This document shows, one piece after another, positions 32,373 through 41,999 of a DNA stretch of 64,000 nt; position 1 is the first letter of the stretch, and every line of letters begins with the position of its first letter. Under the pieces are notes generated by a model. That model was not told the DNA's origin. It ran no database searches and saw nothing but the letters and a program-made list of their open reading frames with translations. Location: positions 1 through 64,000 of the forward strand of contig JAEEWT010000010.1 of the NCBI GenBank assembly GCA_016287755.1, written 5' to 3'. The translations under genes and the position numbers were made by a program. The stretch is from Prevotella sp. Its GTDB lineage: Bacteria > Bacteroidota > Bacteroidia > Bacteroidales > Bacteroidaceae.

Positions 32373-35300
32373 ATGGCAAAGAAATTCGCCGAACATCATG
32401 GCTTGAATCTGACTGAGACCAACAAGAGCGTACTCGATACATGGAATGAGAAAGATATCTTCCACCGCTCCATCACAGAGCGTGAGGGATGTCCACAGTT
32501 CGTATTCTTCGAAGGTCCTCCTTCGGCTAACGGTCATCCGGGCATTCATCATGTGCTTGCCCGTACCATCAAAGATACCTTCAACCGTTATAAAACCATG
32601 AAGGGTTATCAGGTACACCGCAAGGCTGGATGGGACACCCACGGTCTGCCCGTAGAGCTGGGCGTGGAGAAGGAATTGGGTATTACCAAGGCTGATATTG
32701 ATAACCATGAGAGTCCGCGTTATATCTCTACAGAAGACTATAACCGCAAGTGCCGCGAGAACGTGATGATGTTCACGCAGGAATGGCGCGACCTGACGGA
32801 GAAGATGGGTTACTTTGTTGACCTTGACCATCCGTATATCACTTACGATAACAAGTATATTGAAACGCTGTGGTGGCTGCTCAAGCAGTTCTACAACAAA
32901 GGATTGCTCTATAAGGGCTATACCATCCAGCCGTATTCACCCGCTGCAGGTACAGGTTTGTCGAGTCATGAGCTCAACCAGCCCGGCTGCTACCGTGACG
33001 TAAAGGATACAACTGCTACCGTGCAGTTCAAGATTGTTGATCCGCGACCCGAGATGAAAGGGTGGGGAACACCTGTGTTCCTGGCTTGGACAACCACACC
33101 GTGGACGCTACCTTCGAATACGGCACTCTGTGTAGGACCGAAGATCGACTATGTCTGTGTGCAGACCTTCAATCCCTATAGCGGAGAGAAGATCAGTGCC
33201 GTGATGGCTGCTGCCTTGGTAGATTCGTACCTGAAGCCCGAAGGCGAGTTCGCCTCGATGGAGGAATACAAGCAGGGTGATAAGGTGGTGCCGTACCGTA
33301 TTGTGGGCAACTACAAGGGTTCCGACCTTGTCGGTATGCGCTTCGAACAGCTGATGCCGTGGGTGAAACCGTGCGAGAAGGTGGAAGTGAACAGTGCCGA
33401 CTTCGTGAAGGAATATGCAAAAGAGCATGCTGATAAGTGCTTCACGGTAGGAAACGACCATTTCGTGGAGATGAGCGATCTGGCTTTCCGCGTCATCCCT
33501 GGCGACTATGTAACTATCGACGATGGTACAGGTATCGTACATATTGCTCCGACCTTCGGTGCTGATGACGCGAAGGTGGCCAAAGATGCTGGCATTCCCT
33601 CATTGTTCATGATCAATAAAGGTGGAGAAACACGACCGATGGTTGACCTCCAGGGTAAGTACTATCTGGTGCAGGAACTGGCAGAGTCGTTCATCGATAA
33701 GTGTGTGAACCTCGACCTCTACAGTCGTCATGCAGGCGACTATGTGAAGAATGCATATGCTCCTGAGTTCAATATCGATGGTAAATACGATGAGAAGGCG
33801 GCTGCCAAGGCAGAAGACCTGAACATCGTGCTCTCTTTGGAGCTGAAACAAGAAGGTAGTGCCTTCAAAATCGAGAAGCATGTGCATAACTATCCGCACT
33901 GCTGGCGTACTGATAAACCGGTGTTGTACTATCCGCTCGACTCTTGGTTCATCCGCTCAACAGCCTGCAAGGAAAGGATGGTGGAACTGAATAAGACCAT
34001 CAACTGGAAGCCGGAAAGCACTGGAACAGGTCGTTTCGGTAACTGGCTGGAGAACTTGAACGACTGGAACTTATCGCGTTCTCGTTTCTGGGGAACTCCG
34101 CTACCGATCTGGCGCAACAAAGATACCCGTGAGGAAATCTGCATCGGTTCATTGGAAGAACTGTACAACGAGATTGAGAAGGCTGTCGAGGCAGGCGTGA
34201 TGAACACCAATCCGCTGAAGGAGAAAGGTTTTGTGCCTGGCGACTACTCACAGGAGAACTACGACAAGATCGATGTACACCGTCCGTATGTGGACGATAT
34301 CGTACTCGTTGGTAAAAGCGGACAGCCGCTGCACCGTGAGACCGACCTCATCGATGTGTGGTTCGATTCCGGTTCCATGCCCTATGCACAGGTGCACTAT
34401 CCGTTCGAGAACAAGGATGCAATCGACAAAGGCTTGGCTTATCCCGCCGATTTCATCAACGAGGGTGTTGACCAGACACGTGGTTGGTTCTTCACACTCC
34501 ATGCTATCGCAACGATGATCTTCGACAGTGTGGCCTTCAAGAACGTGATTTCAACAGGACTGGTGCTTGATGCCAAAGGTATCAAGATGTCGAAACACCT
34601 GGGTAACGTGGTGAACCCGTTTGCTGAGATTGAACGCAACGGTGCCGACGCGGTACGCTTCTATATGCTCACCAATACACAGCCGTGGGATAATCTGAAG
34701 TACGATCCTGCCGGAGCCGACGAGATTCGTCGCAAGTTCTTCGGTACCTTATATAATACTTATAGCTTCTTCGCCCTCTATGCCAATGTCGATGGGTTCA
34801 ATCCCAAGGCTGCACAGGTGAATATGGAGGACAGACCCGAGATCGACCGTTGGATCCTCTCAAAGGTGAACTCGCTGATCAAGGGCGTGGATGAGGCTTT
34901 GTCCGACTTCGAACCGACCAAGGCTGGACGTTTGATCGATACGTTTGTGAACGACGATCTCAGTAACTGGTATGTTCGTCTGAACCGTAAACGTTTCTGG
35001 GGCAAGGAGATGAGTACGGATAAGCTGAGTGCTTACCAGACACTCTATTTCTGTCTGAAGACTGTGTCCAAACTGCTCGCTCCGTTTGCTCCGTTCTATG
35101 CCGATCAGCTGTACAAGGACTTGGGCGGCGTGCACGATAGCGTACATCTTGTCTCATTCCCGTCATGCAAAGAATCAATGATCGATCTCGACCTTGAGGC
35201 TCGCATGGATATGGCTCAGAAGATTACATCCATGGTACTGGCTCTCCGTAGGAAGGTGAACATCAAAGTGCGCCAGCCGCTGCAGAGCATCATGGTTCCC

Positions 35301-35924
35301 GCAGTTGACGAGGCACAGAAGGCGCATATCGAAGCTGTAAAAGCCCTGATTATGAGCGAGGTGAACGTTAAGGAACTGAAGTTCGTGGAGGGTAGCGGCA
35401 TCCTCGTGAAGAAAGTGAAGTGTAACTTCCGTACTATGGGAAAGAAGTTCGGTAAGCTCATGAAGGGCATTGCCGCACAGATGTCTTCGCTTTCTCAGGA
35501 GGAGATCAATGCCTTGGAGAAGAACGGTTCTATCAAGCTGAATGTGGAAGGACAGGAGGCTGTGGTTGAGGCTGCCGACGTGGAGATTATCAGTGAGGAT
35601 ATTCCCGGATGGCTCGTAGCCAACGAAGGAAACCTGACAGTAGCTCTGGAAATCGAGCTGACCGATGAACTGCGTAAGGAAGGCATGGCTCGCGAACTGA
35701 TTAACCGAATCCAGAATATGCGCAAGGACGGTGGTCTGGAGATTACCGACCGTATCCATATTGTCATCTCTCCCAATGAGCAGACTGATGAGGCCATCAA
35801 AGCCTATGAAGATTATATCAAGACACAGGTGCTGGCCGACACGATCAGCATCCAACCGAATGACGGTGCAGTAGTGGAGTTTGATGATTTCGACTTGAAT
35901 ATAACAGTAACAAAATCTCTTTAG
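32373..35924 (+). CDS. ileS: Isoleucyl-tRNA synthetase
   Basis: A protein of 1183 aa. It charges tRNA-Ile and edits valine. The ATP site is seen in the HIGH-like ANGHPGIHHVLARTIKD (about residue 52) and KMSKH (about 738-742). The CP1 editing domain begins with AWTTTPWTLPSN. The anticodon-binding domain has RPEIDRWILSKVNSL. The long form with GHPGIHH and a ~1150-aa length is the eukaryote-like type common in Bacteroidetes. It is followed after 24 bp by the DksA-like gene, then lspA and the DUF4296 lipoprotein, probably one operon. Confidence 0.97.
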   Translation: MAKKFAEHHGLNLTETNKSVLDTWNEKDIFHRSITEREGCPQFVFFEGPPSANGHPGIHHVLARTIKDTFNRYKTMKGYQVHRKAGWDTHGLPVELGVEKELGITKADIDNHESPRYISTEDYNRKCRENVMMFTQEWRDLTEKMGYFVDLDHPYITYDNKYIETLWWLLKQFYNKGLLYKGYTIQPYSPAAGTGLSSHELNQPGCYRDVKDTTATVQFKIVDPRPEMKGWGTPVFLAWTTTPWTLPSNTALCVGPKIDYVCVQTFNPYSGEKISAVMAAALVDSYLKPEGEFASMEEYKQGDKVVPYRIVGNYKGSDLVGMRFEQLMPWVKPCEKVEVNSADFVKEYAKEHADKCFTVGNDHFVEMSDLAFRVIPGDYVTIDDGTGIVHIAPTFGADDAKVAKDAGIPSLFMINKGGETRPMVDLQGKYYLVQELAESFIDKCVNLDLYSRHAGDYVKNAYAPEFNIDGKYDEKAAAKAEDLNIVLSLELKQEGSAFKIEKHVHNYPHCWRTDKPVLYYPLDSWFIRSTACKERMVELNKTINWKPESTGTGRFGNWLENLNDWNLSRSRFWGTPLPIWRNKDTREEICIGSLEELYNEIEKAVEAGVMNTNPLKEKGFVPGDYSQENYDKIDVHRPYVDDIVLVGKSGQPLHRETDLIDVWFDSGSMPYAQVHYPFENKDAIDKGLAYPADFINEGVDQTRGWFFTLHAIATMIFDSVAFKNVISTGLVLDAKGIKMSKHLGNVVNPFAEIERNGADAVRFYMLTNTQPWDNLKYDPAGADEIRRKFFGTLYNTYSFFALYANVDGFNPKAAQVNMEDRPEIDRWILSKVNSLIKGVDEALSDFEPTKAGRLIDTFVNDDLSNWYVRLNRKRFWGKEMSTDKLSAYQTLYFCLKTVSKLLAPFAPFYADQLYKDLGGVHDSVHLVSFPSCKESMIDLDLEARMDMAQKITSMVLALRRKVNIKVRQPLQSIMVPAVDEAQKAHIEAVKALIMSEVNVKELKFVEGSGILVKKVKCNFRTMGKKFGKLMKGIAAQMSSLSQEEINALEKNGSIKLNVEGQEAVVEAADVEIISEDIPGWLVANEGNLTVALEIELTDELRKEGMARELINRIQNMRKDGGLEITDRIHIVISPNEQTDEAIKAYEDYIKTQVLADTISIQPNDGAVVEFDDFDLNITVTKSL

Positions 35925-35948
35925 ATCCTAAAAACGAATAACAAGAAT

Positions 35949-36329
35949 ATGGCAGAAAAGACACGCTACAGTGACGAGGAACTCGAGGAGTTCAAAGTCA
36001 TTATCAATGAGAAATTAGCCACAGCGCGTCATGACTACAATCAGATGATGCGCCAGTTGATGAATGCCGACGGCAATGACGTGGACGACACATCACCAAC
36101 TTACAAAGTACTGGAAGAGGGAAGTGCCACACAAACCAAGGAGGAACTGATCATGCAGGCTTCCCGTCTGCAGAAGTTCATCCAGGGATTGGAGGCTGCG
36201 TTGGTAAGAGTGCAGAACAAGACCTATGGTATCGACCGTATGACGGGCGAGCTGATTCCGAAGGAGCGTCTGCGCGCTGTTCCACATGCTACCCTCAGCG
36301 TACAGAGTAAGATGGGGAAGAAGCACTAA
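35949..36329 (+). CDS. TraR/DksA-family protein lacking zinc cysteines
   Basis: A protein of 126 aa. The N-terminal ~90 residues are a coiled-coil hairpin (EELEEFKVIINEKLATARHDY, with an acidic NADGNDVDD at the tip). The C-terminus, YGIDRMTGELIPKERLRAVPHAT, is the DksA zinc-finger fold without the four Cys: GICxxTGE has become GIDRMTGE, and the CxxC pair is absent. DksA-like proteins bind RNA polymerase through the secondary channel; this one must fold without zinc. It sits between ileS and lspA and overlaps lspA by 1 bp. Confidence 0.88.
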   Translation: MAEKTRYSDEELEEFKVIINEKLATARHDYNQMMRQLMNADGNDVDDTSPTYKVLEEGSATQTKEELIMQASRLQKFIQGLEAALVRVQNKTYGIDRMTGELIPKERLRAVPHATLSVQSKMGKKH

Positions 36330-37000
36330 TGAATAATCGTGGAAACAAAGGCCTGATGGCCGTTTGTATTGTCATTGCCATATTGGTGATTGATCAGGTT
36401 ATCAAGATACTGGTCAAAACCAATATGTGTCTGCATGACAGCATCGAGATCACACCGTGGTTCTTCATTAGCTTCGTCGAGAACAGCGGCATGGCCTACG
36501 GAATGACCTTCATCAACAAAATCGTGCTGAGTCTGTTCCGTATCGTGGCCGTGTCGGTTATCGGCTACTATATCTGGCTACAGGTAAAGGAGAATGCACG
36601 ACGGGGTTATATCATTTGTCTGGCCATGATCATGGCCGGTGCTGCAGGAAATATCTTCGACTGCATGTTCTACGGACTGTTCTTTACGAAGTCAACCCTC
36701 TACGAACCGTCGTATCTGGTGGCTCTTGGTGAGGGCTATGCTCCGTTCCTGCAGGGTAAGGTGGTGGATATGTTCTATTTCCCGCTGATTGAAACCACGT
36801 TGCCCGACTGGCTTCCGATATGGGGCGGTCAGCCGTACGTGTTCTTCAGTCCGGTATTCAACTTCGCAGATGCCTGCATCTCCGTGGGTGTTGTTCTGCT
36901 GTTGCTGCTCTACCGCAAAGAACTGAGTACGCTTACGCTGAAGGCGAAACCGGTGAAAACGGATGAAGAAACAGCGGATGAAAAGGAAACCGATGAGTAG
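36329..37000 (+). CDS. lspA: Lipoprotein signal peptidase (signal peptidase II)
   Basis: A protein of 223 aa with four TM segments. It cleaves the signal peptide of prolipoproteins in the inner membrane. Landmarks: VENSGMAYGM (the N-x-G-x-A motif of the first conserved block), GAAGNIFDCMFYG with the first catalytic Asp, and VFNFADACISVGVVLL with the second catalytic Asp. It is longer than the usual ~165 aa because of an insert of ~30 residues between the two Asp blocks, typical of Bacteroidales, and a charged C-terminal tail. It overlaps its upstream neighbour by 1 bp and the next lipoprotein gene by 8 bp. Confidence 0.96.
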   Translation: MNNRGNKGLMAVCIVIAILVIDQVIKILVKTNMCLHDSIEITPWFFISFVENSGMAYGMTFINKIVLSLFRIVAVSVIGYYIWLQVKENARRGYIICLAMIMAGAAGNIFDCMFYGLFFTKSTLYEPSYLVALGEGYAPFLQGKVVDMFYFPLIETTLPDWLPIWGGQPYVFFSPVFNFADACISVGVVLLLLLYRKELSTLTLKAKPVKTDEETADEKETDE

Positions 37001-37889
37001 GAAACTGAATAGGATACTCCTGGTGGGCGGATTGGCGGTTCTCTGTTCTTGTAAACCGTCTATTCCTCGTGATGTCATTGATCCTGATGACATGGAAGAT
37101 ATCTTATACGACTACCATCTGGCGGATGCTGCTGCCAACCTCAATAGCGACAGCACACGGTTCTACAATGCTCGTCTTTACCAGTTGGCTGTGTTGAAGA
37201 AGCATGGTGTGACAGAAGCACAGTTTGATTCCTCGATGGTGTATTACACCCGTCATACGGATAAGCTTTATGCTATCTATGAGCAATTGGCCAAGCGTAT
37301 CGGCGGTGTACCCGAATCAGAGACTACTGATGACGGTCTTAACAGATACAGTATGGAGACGGGTGAGGCAGCCAATGTCTGGACTGGTGAACGTTGTTAT
37401 GCCTTCATCCCAAAGGCTCCGTTCAATAAGCAGGCATTCGTCATCCCTGTTGACTCATCCTACCATAAGGGTGACAGACTCATCTTGGAGTTTGATGCCC
37501 AGTTCCTGTATCAGGAAGGAGTGCGCGACGGTATTGCCATTCTTGCTACAAGACTTTCTAATGATAGTGTGATTACTCGCACCATGCACATGTCTTCTAA
37601 CATTCATTATTCTCTTGAGGTGTTTGATGACAAGATGGTGGGTATTAAAGACATACGTGGACTCTTCTACCTGAATCGAGATCGCAATGCCACGCTTACT
37701 ACTACGAAGGTTATGATTCTTAATCATATCCGACTTATGCGTTTGCACGAGAAAGAAAAAATACAGCAACAGCAAGAAAAGGAAGCTGCAGCAAAGCAAG
37801 ACTCGGTGAAGAAAGATTCCATACGACAGGATTCCATGAGAGTTGAGGATGGTAAGAGAGAGAATATTCAAATAATCAATAAAGAGTAA
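36993..37889 (+). CDS. DUF4296 lipoprotein
   Basis: A protein of 298 aa from ATG 36993, chosen because it gives a lipobox (LLVGGLAVLCSCKP); the longer frame starts inside lspA and has no signal. The domain IPRDVIDPDDMEDILYDYHL is the DUF4296 signature of Bacteroidales. It is followed by a region of alternating strands and a basic/Gln-rich coiled C-terminus (KEKIQQQQEKEAAAKQD). The function is unknown. It is the last gene of the ileS-dksA-lspA operon and ends at a strong terminator. Confidence 0.85.
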   Translation: MSRKLNRILLVGGLAVLCSCKPSIPRDVIDPDDMEDILYDYHLADAAANLNSDSTRFYNARLYQLAVLKKHGVTEAQFDSSMVYYTRHTDKLYAIYEQLAKRIGGVPESETTDDGLNRYSMETGEAANVWTGERCYAFIPKAPFNKQAFVIPVDSSYHKGDRLILEFDAQFLYQEGVRDGIAILATRLSNDSVITRTMHMSSNIHYSLEVFDDKMVGIKDIRGLFYLNRDRNATLTTTKVMILNHIRLMRLHEKEKIQQQQEKEAAAKQDSVKKDSIRQDSMRVEDGKRENIQIINKE

Positions 37890-37903
37890 GGCAATAAAAA
37901 AAG

Positions 37904-37936
37904 GAAGGGTGAGGAGAAATCCTCACCCTTCTTTTT
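37904..37936 (+). terminator. Bidirectional terminator between the lipoprotein and gdhA
   Basis: A 12-bp perfect stem GAAGGGTGAGGA/TCCTCACCCTTC with a GAAA loop. It is flanked by T5 on the plus strand and A7 on the left, so it can serve both convergent genes. Confidence 0.9.
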
Positions 37937-37962
37937 GCTTATTATTTATTGCTAATCACTTC

Positions 37963-39300
37963 TTATACGATTCCCTGAGCCATCATGGCCTTGGCTACCT
38001 TCATGAAGCCTGCTACGTTAGCACCCTTCACATAGTTGATGTAGCCATCTTTCTCTGTACCGTACTTCACGCAGTTCTCGTGAATGTCGTTCATGATACG
38101 CTTCAGGTAGTTGTCAACTTCCTCAGCTGTCCAGCTCAGACGCTCAGAGTTCTGTGACATCTCAAGACCAGATACAGATACACCACCGGCGTTAGAAGCC
38201 TTACCCGGAGAGTAGAGGATCTTAGCATCCTGGAAGATCTTGATAGCCTCAGGCAGTGAAGGCATGTTAGCACCCTCAGCCACAGCAATCACACCGTTCT
38301 TCACGAGGGCTGCAGCCTCGTCACCGTTGATCTCGTTCTGTGTAGCGCAAGGCAGAGCAATATCAGCCTTCTCATACCAAGGACGCTTGCCCTCGTAGTA
38401 CTTAGCTGTAGGATACTCCTCAACATACTCCCTGATACGTCCGCGCTCTACGTTCTTCAGCTCCATGATATAGTCGAGCTTTGCACGATCGATTCCGTCC
38501 GGATCAAAGATGTAACCGTCAGAGTCAGACATGGTCATGGGGATAGCACCCAGTTGCAGACACTTCTCAGCAGCATACTGAGCCACGTTACCAGCACCAG
38601 AGATCAGCACCTTCTTACCCTTGATGTCGATGTTGCGGGTTGCAAGCATAGAAGTCAGGAAGTAAACAGTACCGTAACCAGTTGCCTCAGGACGGATCAG
38701 TGAACCACCGAAGGGGATTCCCTTACCGGTCAGCACGCCCTGGAACTGATGAGTGAGCTTCTTGTACTGTCCGAACAGATAGCCAACCTCACGGCCACCT
38801 ACACCGATATCACCAGCGGGAACGTCCTCGTCCGGACCAATCACGCGGTACAGCTCGTTCATGAATGCCTGGCAGAAGCGCATCACCTCTGCATCGCTCT
38901 TACCACGGGGAGAGAAGTCGGAACCACCCTTTGCACCACCCATCGGCAGTGTTGTCAGTGAGTTCTTGAAGGTCTGCTCGAAAGCAAGGAACTTCAGAAT
39001 ACCGAGGTTCACACTCTTGTGATAGCGAAGACCACCTTTGTACGGACCAATGGCGTTGTTGTGCTGGATGCGGTAACCCATGTTTGTCTGCACGTTACCC
39101 TTGTCATCCACCCAAGTAATGCGGAACTCACAAATACGATCGGGGATGCACAGACGCTCGATCAGGTTAGCCTTCTCGAACTCAGGGTGCTTGTTATACT
39201 CTTCCTCGATCGTAGGAAGTACCTGAGAAACTGCCTGGATGTACTCCGGCTCATTGGGGAATCTCTGTTTGAGATCTTCTACAACTTTTGCTGCATTCAT
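37963..39300 (-). CDS. gdhA: NADP-type glutamate dehydrogenase
   Basis: A protein of 445 aa from ATG 39300 (a TTG two codons earlier is less likely). It makes glutamate from 2-oxoglutarate and ammonia. The substrate site is in GPYKGGLRYHKSV (K near 90) and the catalytic stretch LPMGGAKGGSDFSP. The nucleotide-binding motif is GAGNVAQYAAEK. The length and GGAKGGSD fit the hexameric bacterial NADP-type family; NAD use by some Bacteroides forms cannot be excluded. It is monocistronic with its own promoter and terminator. Confidence 0.97.
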   Translation of the reverse strand: MNAAKVVEDLKQRFPNEPEYIQAVSQVLPTIEEEYNKHPEFEKANLIERLCIPDRICEFRITWVDDKGNVQTNMGYRIQHNNAIGPYKGGLRYHKSVNLGILKFLAFEQTFKNSLTTLPMGGAKGGSDFSPRGKSDAEVMRFCQAFMNELYRVIGPDEDVPAGDIGVGGREVGYLFGQYKKLTHQFQGVLTGKGIPFGGSLIRPEATGYGTVYFLTSMLATRNIDIKGKKVLISGAGNVAQYAAEKCLQLGAIPMTMSDSDGYIFDPDGIDRAKLDYIMELKNVERGRIREYVEEYPTAKYYEGKRPWYEKADIALPCATQNEINGDEAAALVKNGVIAVAEGANMPSLPEAIKIFQDAKILYSPGKASNAGGVSVSGLEMSQNSERLSWTAEEVDNYLKRIMNDIHENCVKYGTEKDGYINYVKGANVAGFMKVAKAMMAQGIV

Positions 39301-39370
39301 AATCAATTCTTTTAATTGGTTGTTATTGTTTGTAATTTTACCTTTTTACCTCTATTTTCAAAATTTGCTT

Positions 39371-39379
39371 GCAAAATTA
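39371..39379 (-). promoter_or_regulatory. -7 promoter box of gdhA
   Basis: TAATTTTGC on the minus strand, 71 bp upstream of the gdhA ATG, in the 493-bp gap 39301-39793. That gap also holds a palindrome array and the BspA-like gene promoter. Confidence 0.55.
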
Positions 39380-39597
39380 CATCATTTTTGCGAATTACCA
39401 AACATTTTGCAATATTTTTTTTGAAAAAGATAGAAATAAGTCACTTTTACGGTCATTACTACCACTTATTTGTTGGTTTTCCCGTATTTTTATCCACTTT
39501 TGACCATATTTACCCTATTGTTTGCGCACCCAACTCATCATTATTCAGTTCTCAAATACGATGAAAACCATCTTCTCAGGAAATACATCAAAAGTGT

Positions 39598-39676
39598 TCG
39601 GAAAGTGTTTGTGTGTTGCGAACACTGTGTTTGCGCCTTATAAACACTCTGTTTCTAACCTACAAACACGCTGTTT
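39598..39676. repeat. 22-bp-period palindrome array, AAACA-N3-TGTTT family (3 copies plus a degenerate one)
   Basis: Units with arms AAACA/TGTTT start at 39620 (GAACA CTG TGTTT), 39642 (AAACA CTC TGTTT) and 39664 (AAACA CGC TGTTT), exactly 22 bp apart. A half-site TGTTT in the same phase at 39606-39610 suggests a fourth, decayed copy. It lies in the divergent gap between gdhA and the BspA-like gene. Confidence 0.75.
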
Positions 39677-39756
39677 CCCATATATATAATAATGACACCA
39701 ATTGATATTTTTGCACGCTACACACCCCGAAATTTGGAAGTTTCAGATATCTTTCG

Positions 39757-39765
39757 TAACTTTGC
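39757..39765 (+). promoter_or_regulatory. -7 promoter box of the BspA-like gene
   Basis: TAACTTTGC on the plus strand, with TTTG about 20 bp upstream as a -33 element, 28 bp before ATG 39794. Confidence 0.65.
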
Positions 39766-39793
39766 ACAAAATACAGAAATAAACTACGAATTT

Positions 39794-41971
39794 ATGGAAA
39801 CTAAAAAACACTTGATCACAATGATACTTGCACTCATAGCCATGTGCATGGGTACGCAGGTGATGGCAGATGAGGCATATGCTGTGTATGACTCAAGTAA
39901 CCAGAAACTCACTTTCTATTACGATACTAATAGAGGTAACTGGACAGGCGAGCAATATGTAACGTATGACTTGAATACAGGGAATAATGAACCAGGTTGG
40001 TACACAGATCATAAATCTGATATTCAAAAGGCAGAAATAGACGAGTCGTTCAAGAATGCCAGACCTACTAGTACAGTTTATTGGTTTTCGTGTTACAAAC
40101 TTACTGAATTAATTGGACTTCACTATTTGAATACTAGTGAGGTGACAGATATGAGTTATATGTTCTGTGGTTGTAAGCTTTCTACGCTCAACTTGATCTA
40201 TTTCGATACAAGTAAGGTAACAAACATGGAATATATGTTTAGCTCATGTAGTAAGCTAATTAATGTCAACGTATCAAGTTTTGATACGAGTAAAGTGACT
40301 AATATGACACGCATGTTTAATTGGTGTACCGAATTGACATACCTCAATCTGGCTTCTTTCGATACAAAAAAAATTGAAGATCTGGGTTTTGTAGATATGT
40401 TTTTCTATTGCAGTAAGTTGAAAACCATTTATGTTAATTCGGATTGGTTTAAACCAGAATTAGGATGTAGTATGTTCCAAGAATGTAACCAATTAGTAGG
40501 CGGTGAAGGCACTAGTTATGAAGACTACAAATGGAGCACCGAGTTCGCTCGCGTTGATGGTGGTACCTCAAAACCAGGCTATTTCACGCTGATTCCTTCT
40601 GGTTATGCTGTCTTTGCTAATGGTACGCTCACGTTTTACAATGACGGGAAGATGAGTATGAAGGAAGGAGAAAAGTATTTGATGAATGTTGGTATGGACA
40701 TTCCGTTGTGGTATAAGGAAAAGGAGAGTATTAAAAATGTGGTATTCGACAGTTCCTTCGCTGAATCACGACCCGTCTCGACCTATGGATGGTTTACAGA
40801 TGGTGGCGAAATCACAGAAATTGAAGGGATGCAGTACTTGAACACCAGTGAGGTGACGAATATGGAAATTATGTTTAGTGGCTGTGGACAGTTAACAAGT
40901 ATCGATCTGAATTACTTTGACACTCAAAAAGTAACTAGCATGAGAAATATGTTTATATCGTGTGTAAGTTTGCAGAGTCTTAACCTGCAATCATTCAACA
41001 CGAGTAATGTGACGGATATGACAAGTATGTTCCAAGGTTGTGCTGAATTGGTAAAAATCTATGTAGGTACAGGTTGGAATACAAGCAATGTGACAGAATC
41101 TTCAGTTATGTTCTTTAGGTGCAGTAAACTGGAAGGCGAACAGGGGACGAGTTACATAGATAACGCATTTGAAACCTATGACTGTAGCTATGCACATATC
41201 GATGGAGGTGAGAGCAATCCAGGCTACCTGTCGTCAGTGAAGTCTTATAATCTCTGGATTGATGGCGTACAGGTGACATCGGTAAACAATAATAACATCG
41301 GTGGTGGATCCTTTAGCTATGATCCTAGTGCAAATAAACTGACCATTAATAAGTCATTCAGTTCTAGCAGTAGCAATGATATCATTAATAATGCCATTCC
41401 TGGACTTTCTATTTATATTCCGATGGATGTGTCACTTAGTTCTTCCAAAGAGGTAAGTATCATCAAGACTTCACAGCCCTTGTTTATTACTGGTCCAGGA
41501 TATCTCACTTGTACGTGTCCAGAATTGGGTTGTGGAATTGACGTTTCAGAAAGCAGTTCTCTGACGATTACCAATGCCAATCTCGTGATTCAATGCGGTT
41601 ATGGTTTATCGGGTTACTTTAATAATACAACCGACGAATCATTGATGGTGATAAACAGTAATGTACATATCAATAGTTCTGAATGTGCGATCGGTTTATT
41701 TAAGGGCGGCATTAGTTTAGAAGGCTGTAATATAACTACGCCCGAAAACTGGGTAGTTGATGACAATGGTAGCATTAGAACTGATTATAGTTACGCAAAA
41801 GAGATTGTCATCACAAGAGACTCAAACATATCCACAGACATCGATGACAGTCTAAGGGACTCTGTCAAAGGTCAAAGGGATGGTTGGTACACCATTGATG
41901 GTAGGAAGTTGAATGGAAAGCCAACGAAGAAGGGTGTTTATATCAACAACGGCAAGGCCGTTGTAAGATGA
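39794..41971 (+). CDS. Secreted BspA-like (DUF285 repeat) protein with T9SS-like tail
   Basis: A protein of 725 aa from ATG 39794, which gives a signal peptide (METKKHLITMILALIAMCMG). Two modules of DUF285/BspA-type leucine-rich repeats follow (FDTSKVTNMEYMFSSC and FNTSNVTDMTSMFQGC units of ~22-24 residues). Each module is led by a similar cap (YAVYDSSNQKLTFYYD, YAVFANGTLTFYNDG). A third, non-repeat beta-rich region (about 500-680) precedes the tail GWYTIDGRKLNG...GVYINNGKAVVR. DUF285 proteins are exported, often adhesive. The DNA is AT-rich against its neighbours, consistent with an accessory gene. An in-frame ORF extension upstream overlaps the promoter and is not used. Confidence 0.85.
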   Translation: METKKHLITMILALIAMCMGTQVMADEAYAVYDSSNQKLTFYYDTNRGNWTGEQYVTYDLNTGNNEPGWYTDHKSDIQKAEIDESFKNARPTSTVYWFSCYKLTELIGLHYLNTSEVTDMSYMFCGCKLSTLNLIYFDTSKVTNMEYMFSSCSKLINVNVSSFDTSKVTNMTRMFNWCTELTYLNLASFDTKKIEDLGFVDMFFYCSKLKTIYVNSDWFKPELGCSMFQECNQLVGGEGTSYEDYKWSTEFARVDGGTSKPGYFTLIPSGYAVFANGTLTFYNDGKMSMKEGEKYLMNVGMDIPLWYKEKESIKNVVFDSSFAESRPVSTYGWFTDGGEITEIEGMQYLNTSEVTNMEIMFSGCGQLTSIDLNYFDTQKVTSMRNMFISCVSLQSLNLQSFNTSNVTDMTSMFQGCAELVKIYVGTGWNTSNVTESSVMFFRCSKLEGEQGTSYIDNAFETYDCSYAHIDGGESNPGYLSSVKSYNLWIDGVQVTSVNNNNIGGGSFSYDPSANKLTINKSFSSSSSNDIINNAIPGLSIYIPMDVSLSSSKEVSIIKTSQPLFITGPGYLTCTCPELGCGIDVSESSSLTITNANLVIQCGYGLSGYFNNTTDESLMVINSNVHINSSECAIGLFKGGISLEGCNITTPENWVVDDNGSIRTDYSYAKEIVITRDSNISTDIDDSLRDSVKGQRDGWYTIDGRKLNGKPTKKGVYINNGKAVVR

Positions 41972-41999
41972 AAGATGAGAGACTCTCATCTCTCATCTT
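41965..41999. terminator. Hairpin spanning both convergent stop codons
   Basis: A 16-bp stem with one mismatch (AAGATGA-A-AGATGAGA against TCTCATCT-C-TCATCTT) and a GAC loop. Its left arm covers the BspA-like stop (41969-41971) and its right arm reaches into the mltG stop (41998-42000). There is no long T-run, so it may act as a 3'-end hairpin rather than a classic terminator. A related AGATGAGAGATGAAAGAT stretch follows the DUF5687 stop at about 49684-49700. Confidence 0.7.

Noticed and set aside
32229..32831. Open frame antisense to the start of ileS
   Set aside because: Shadow of the conserved ileS N-terminus; no independent support.
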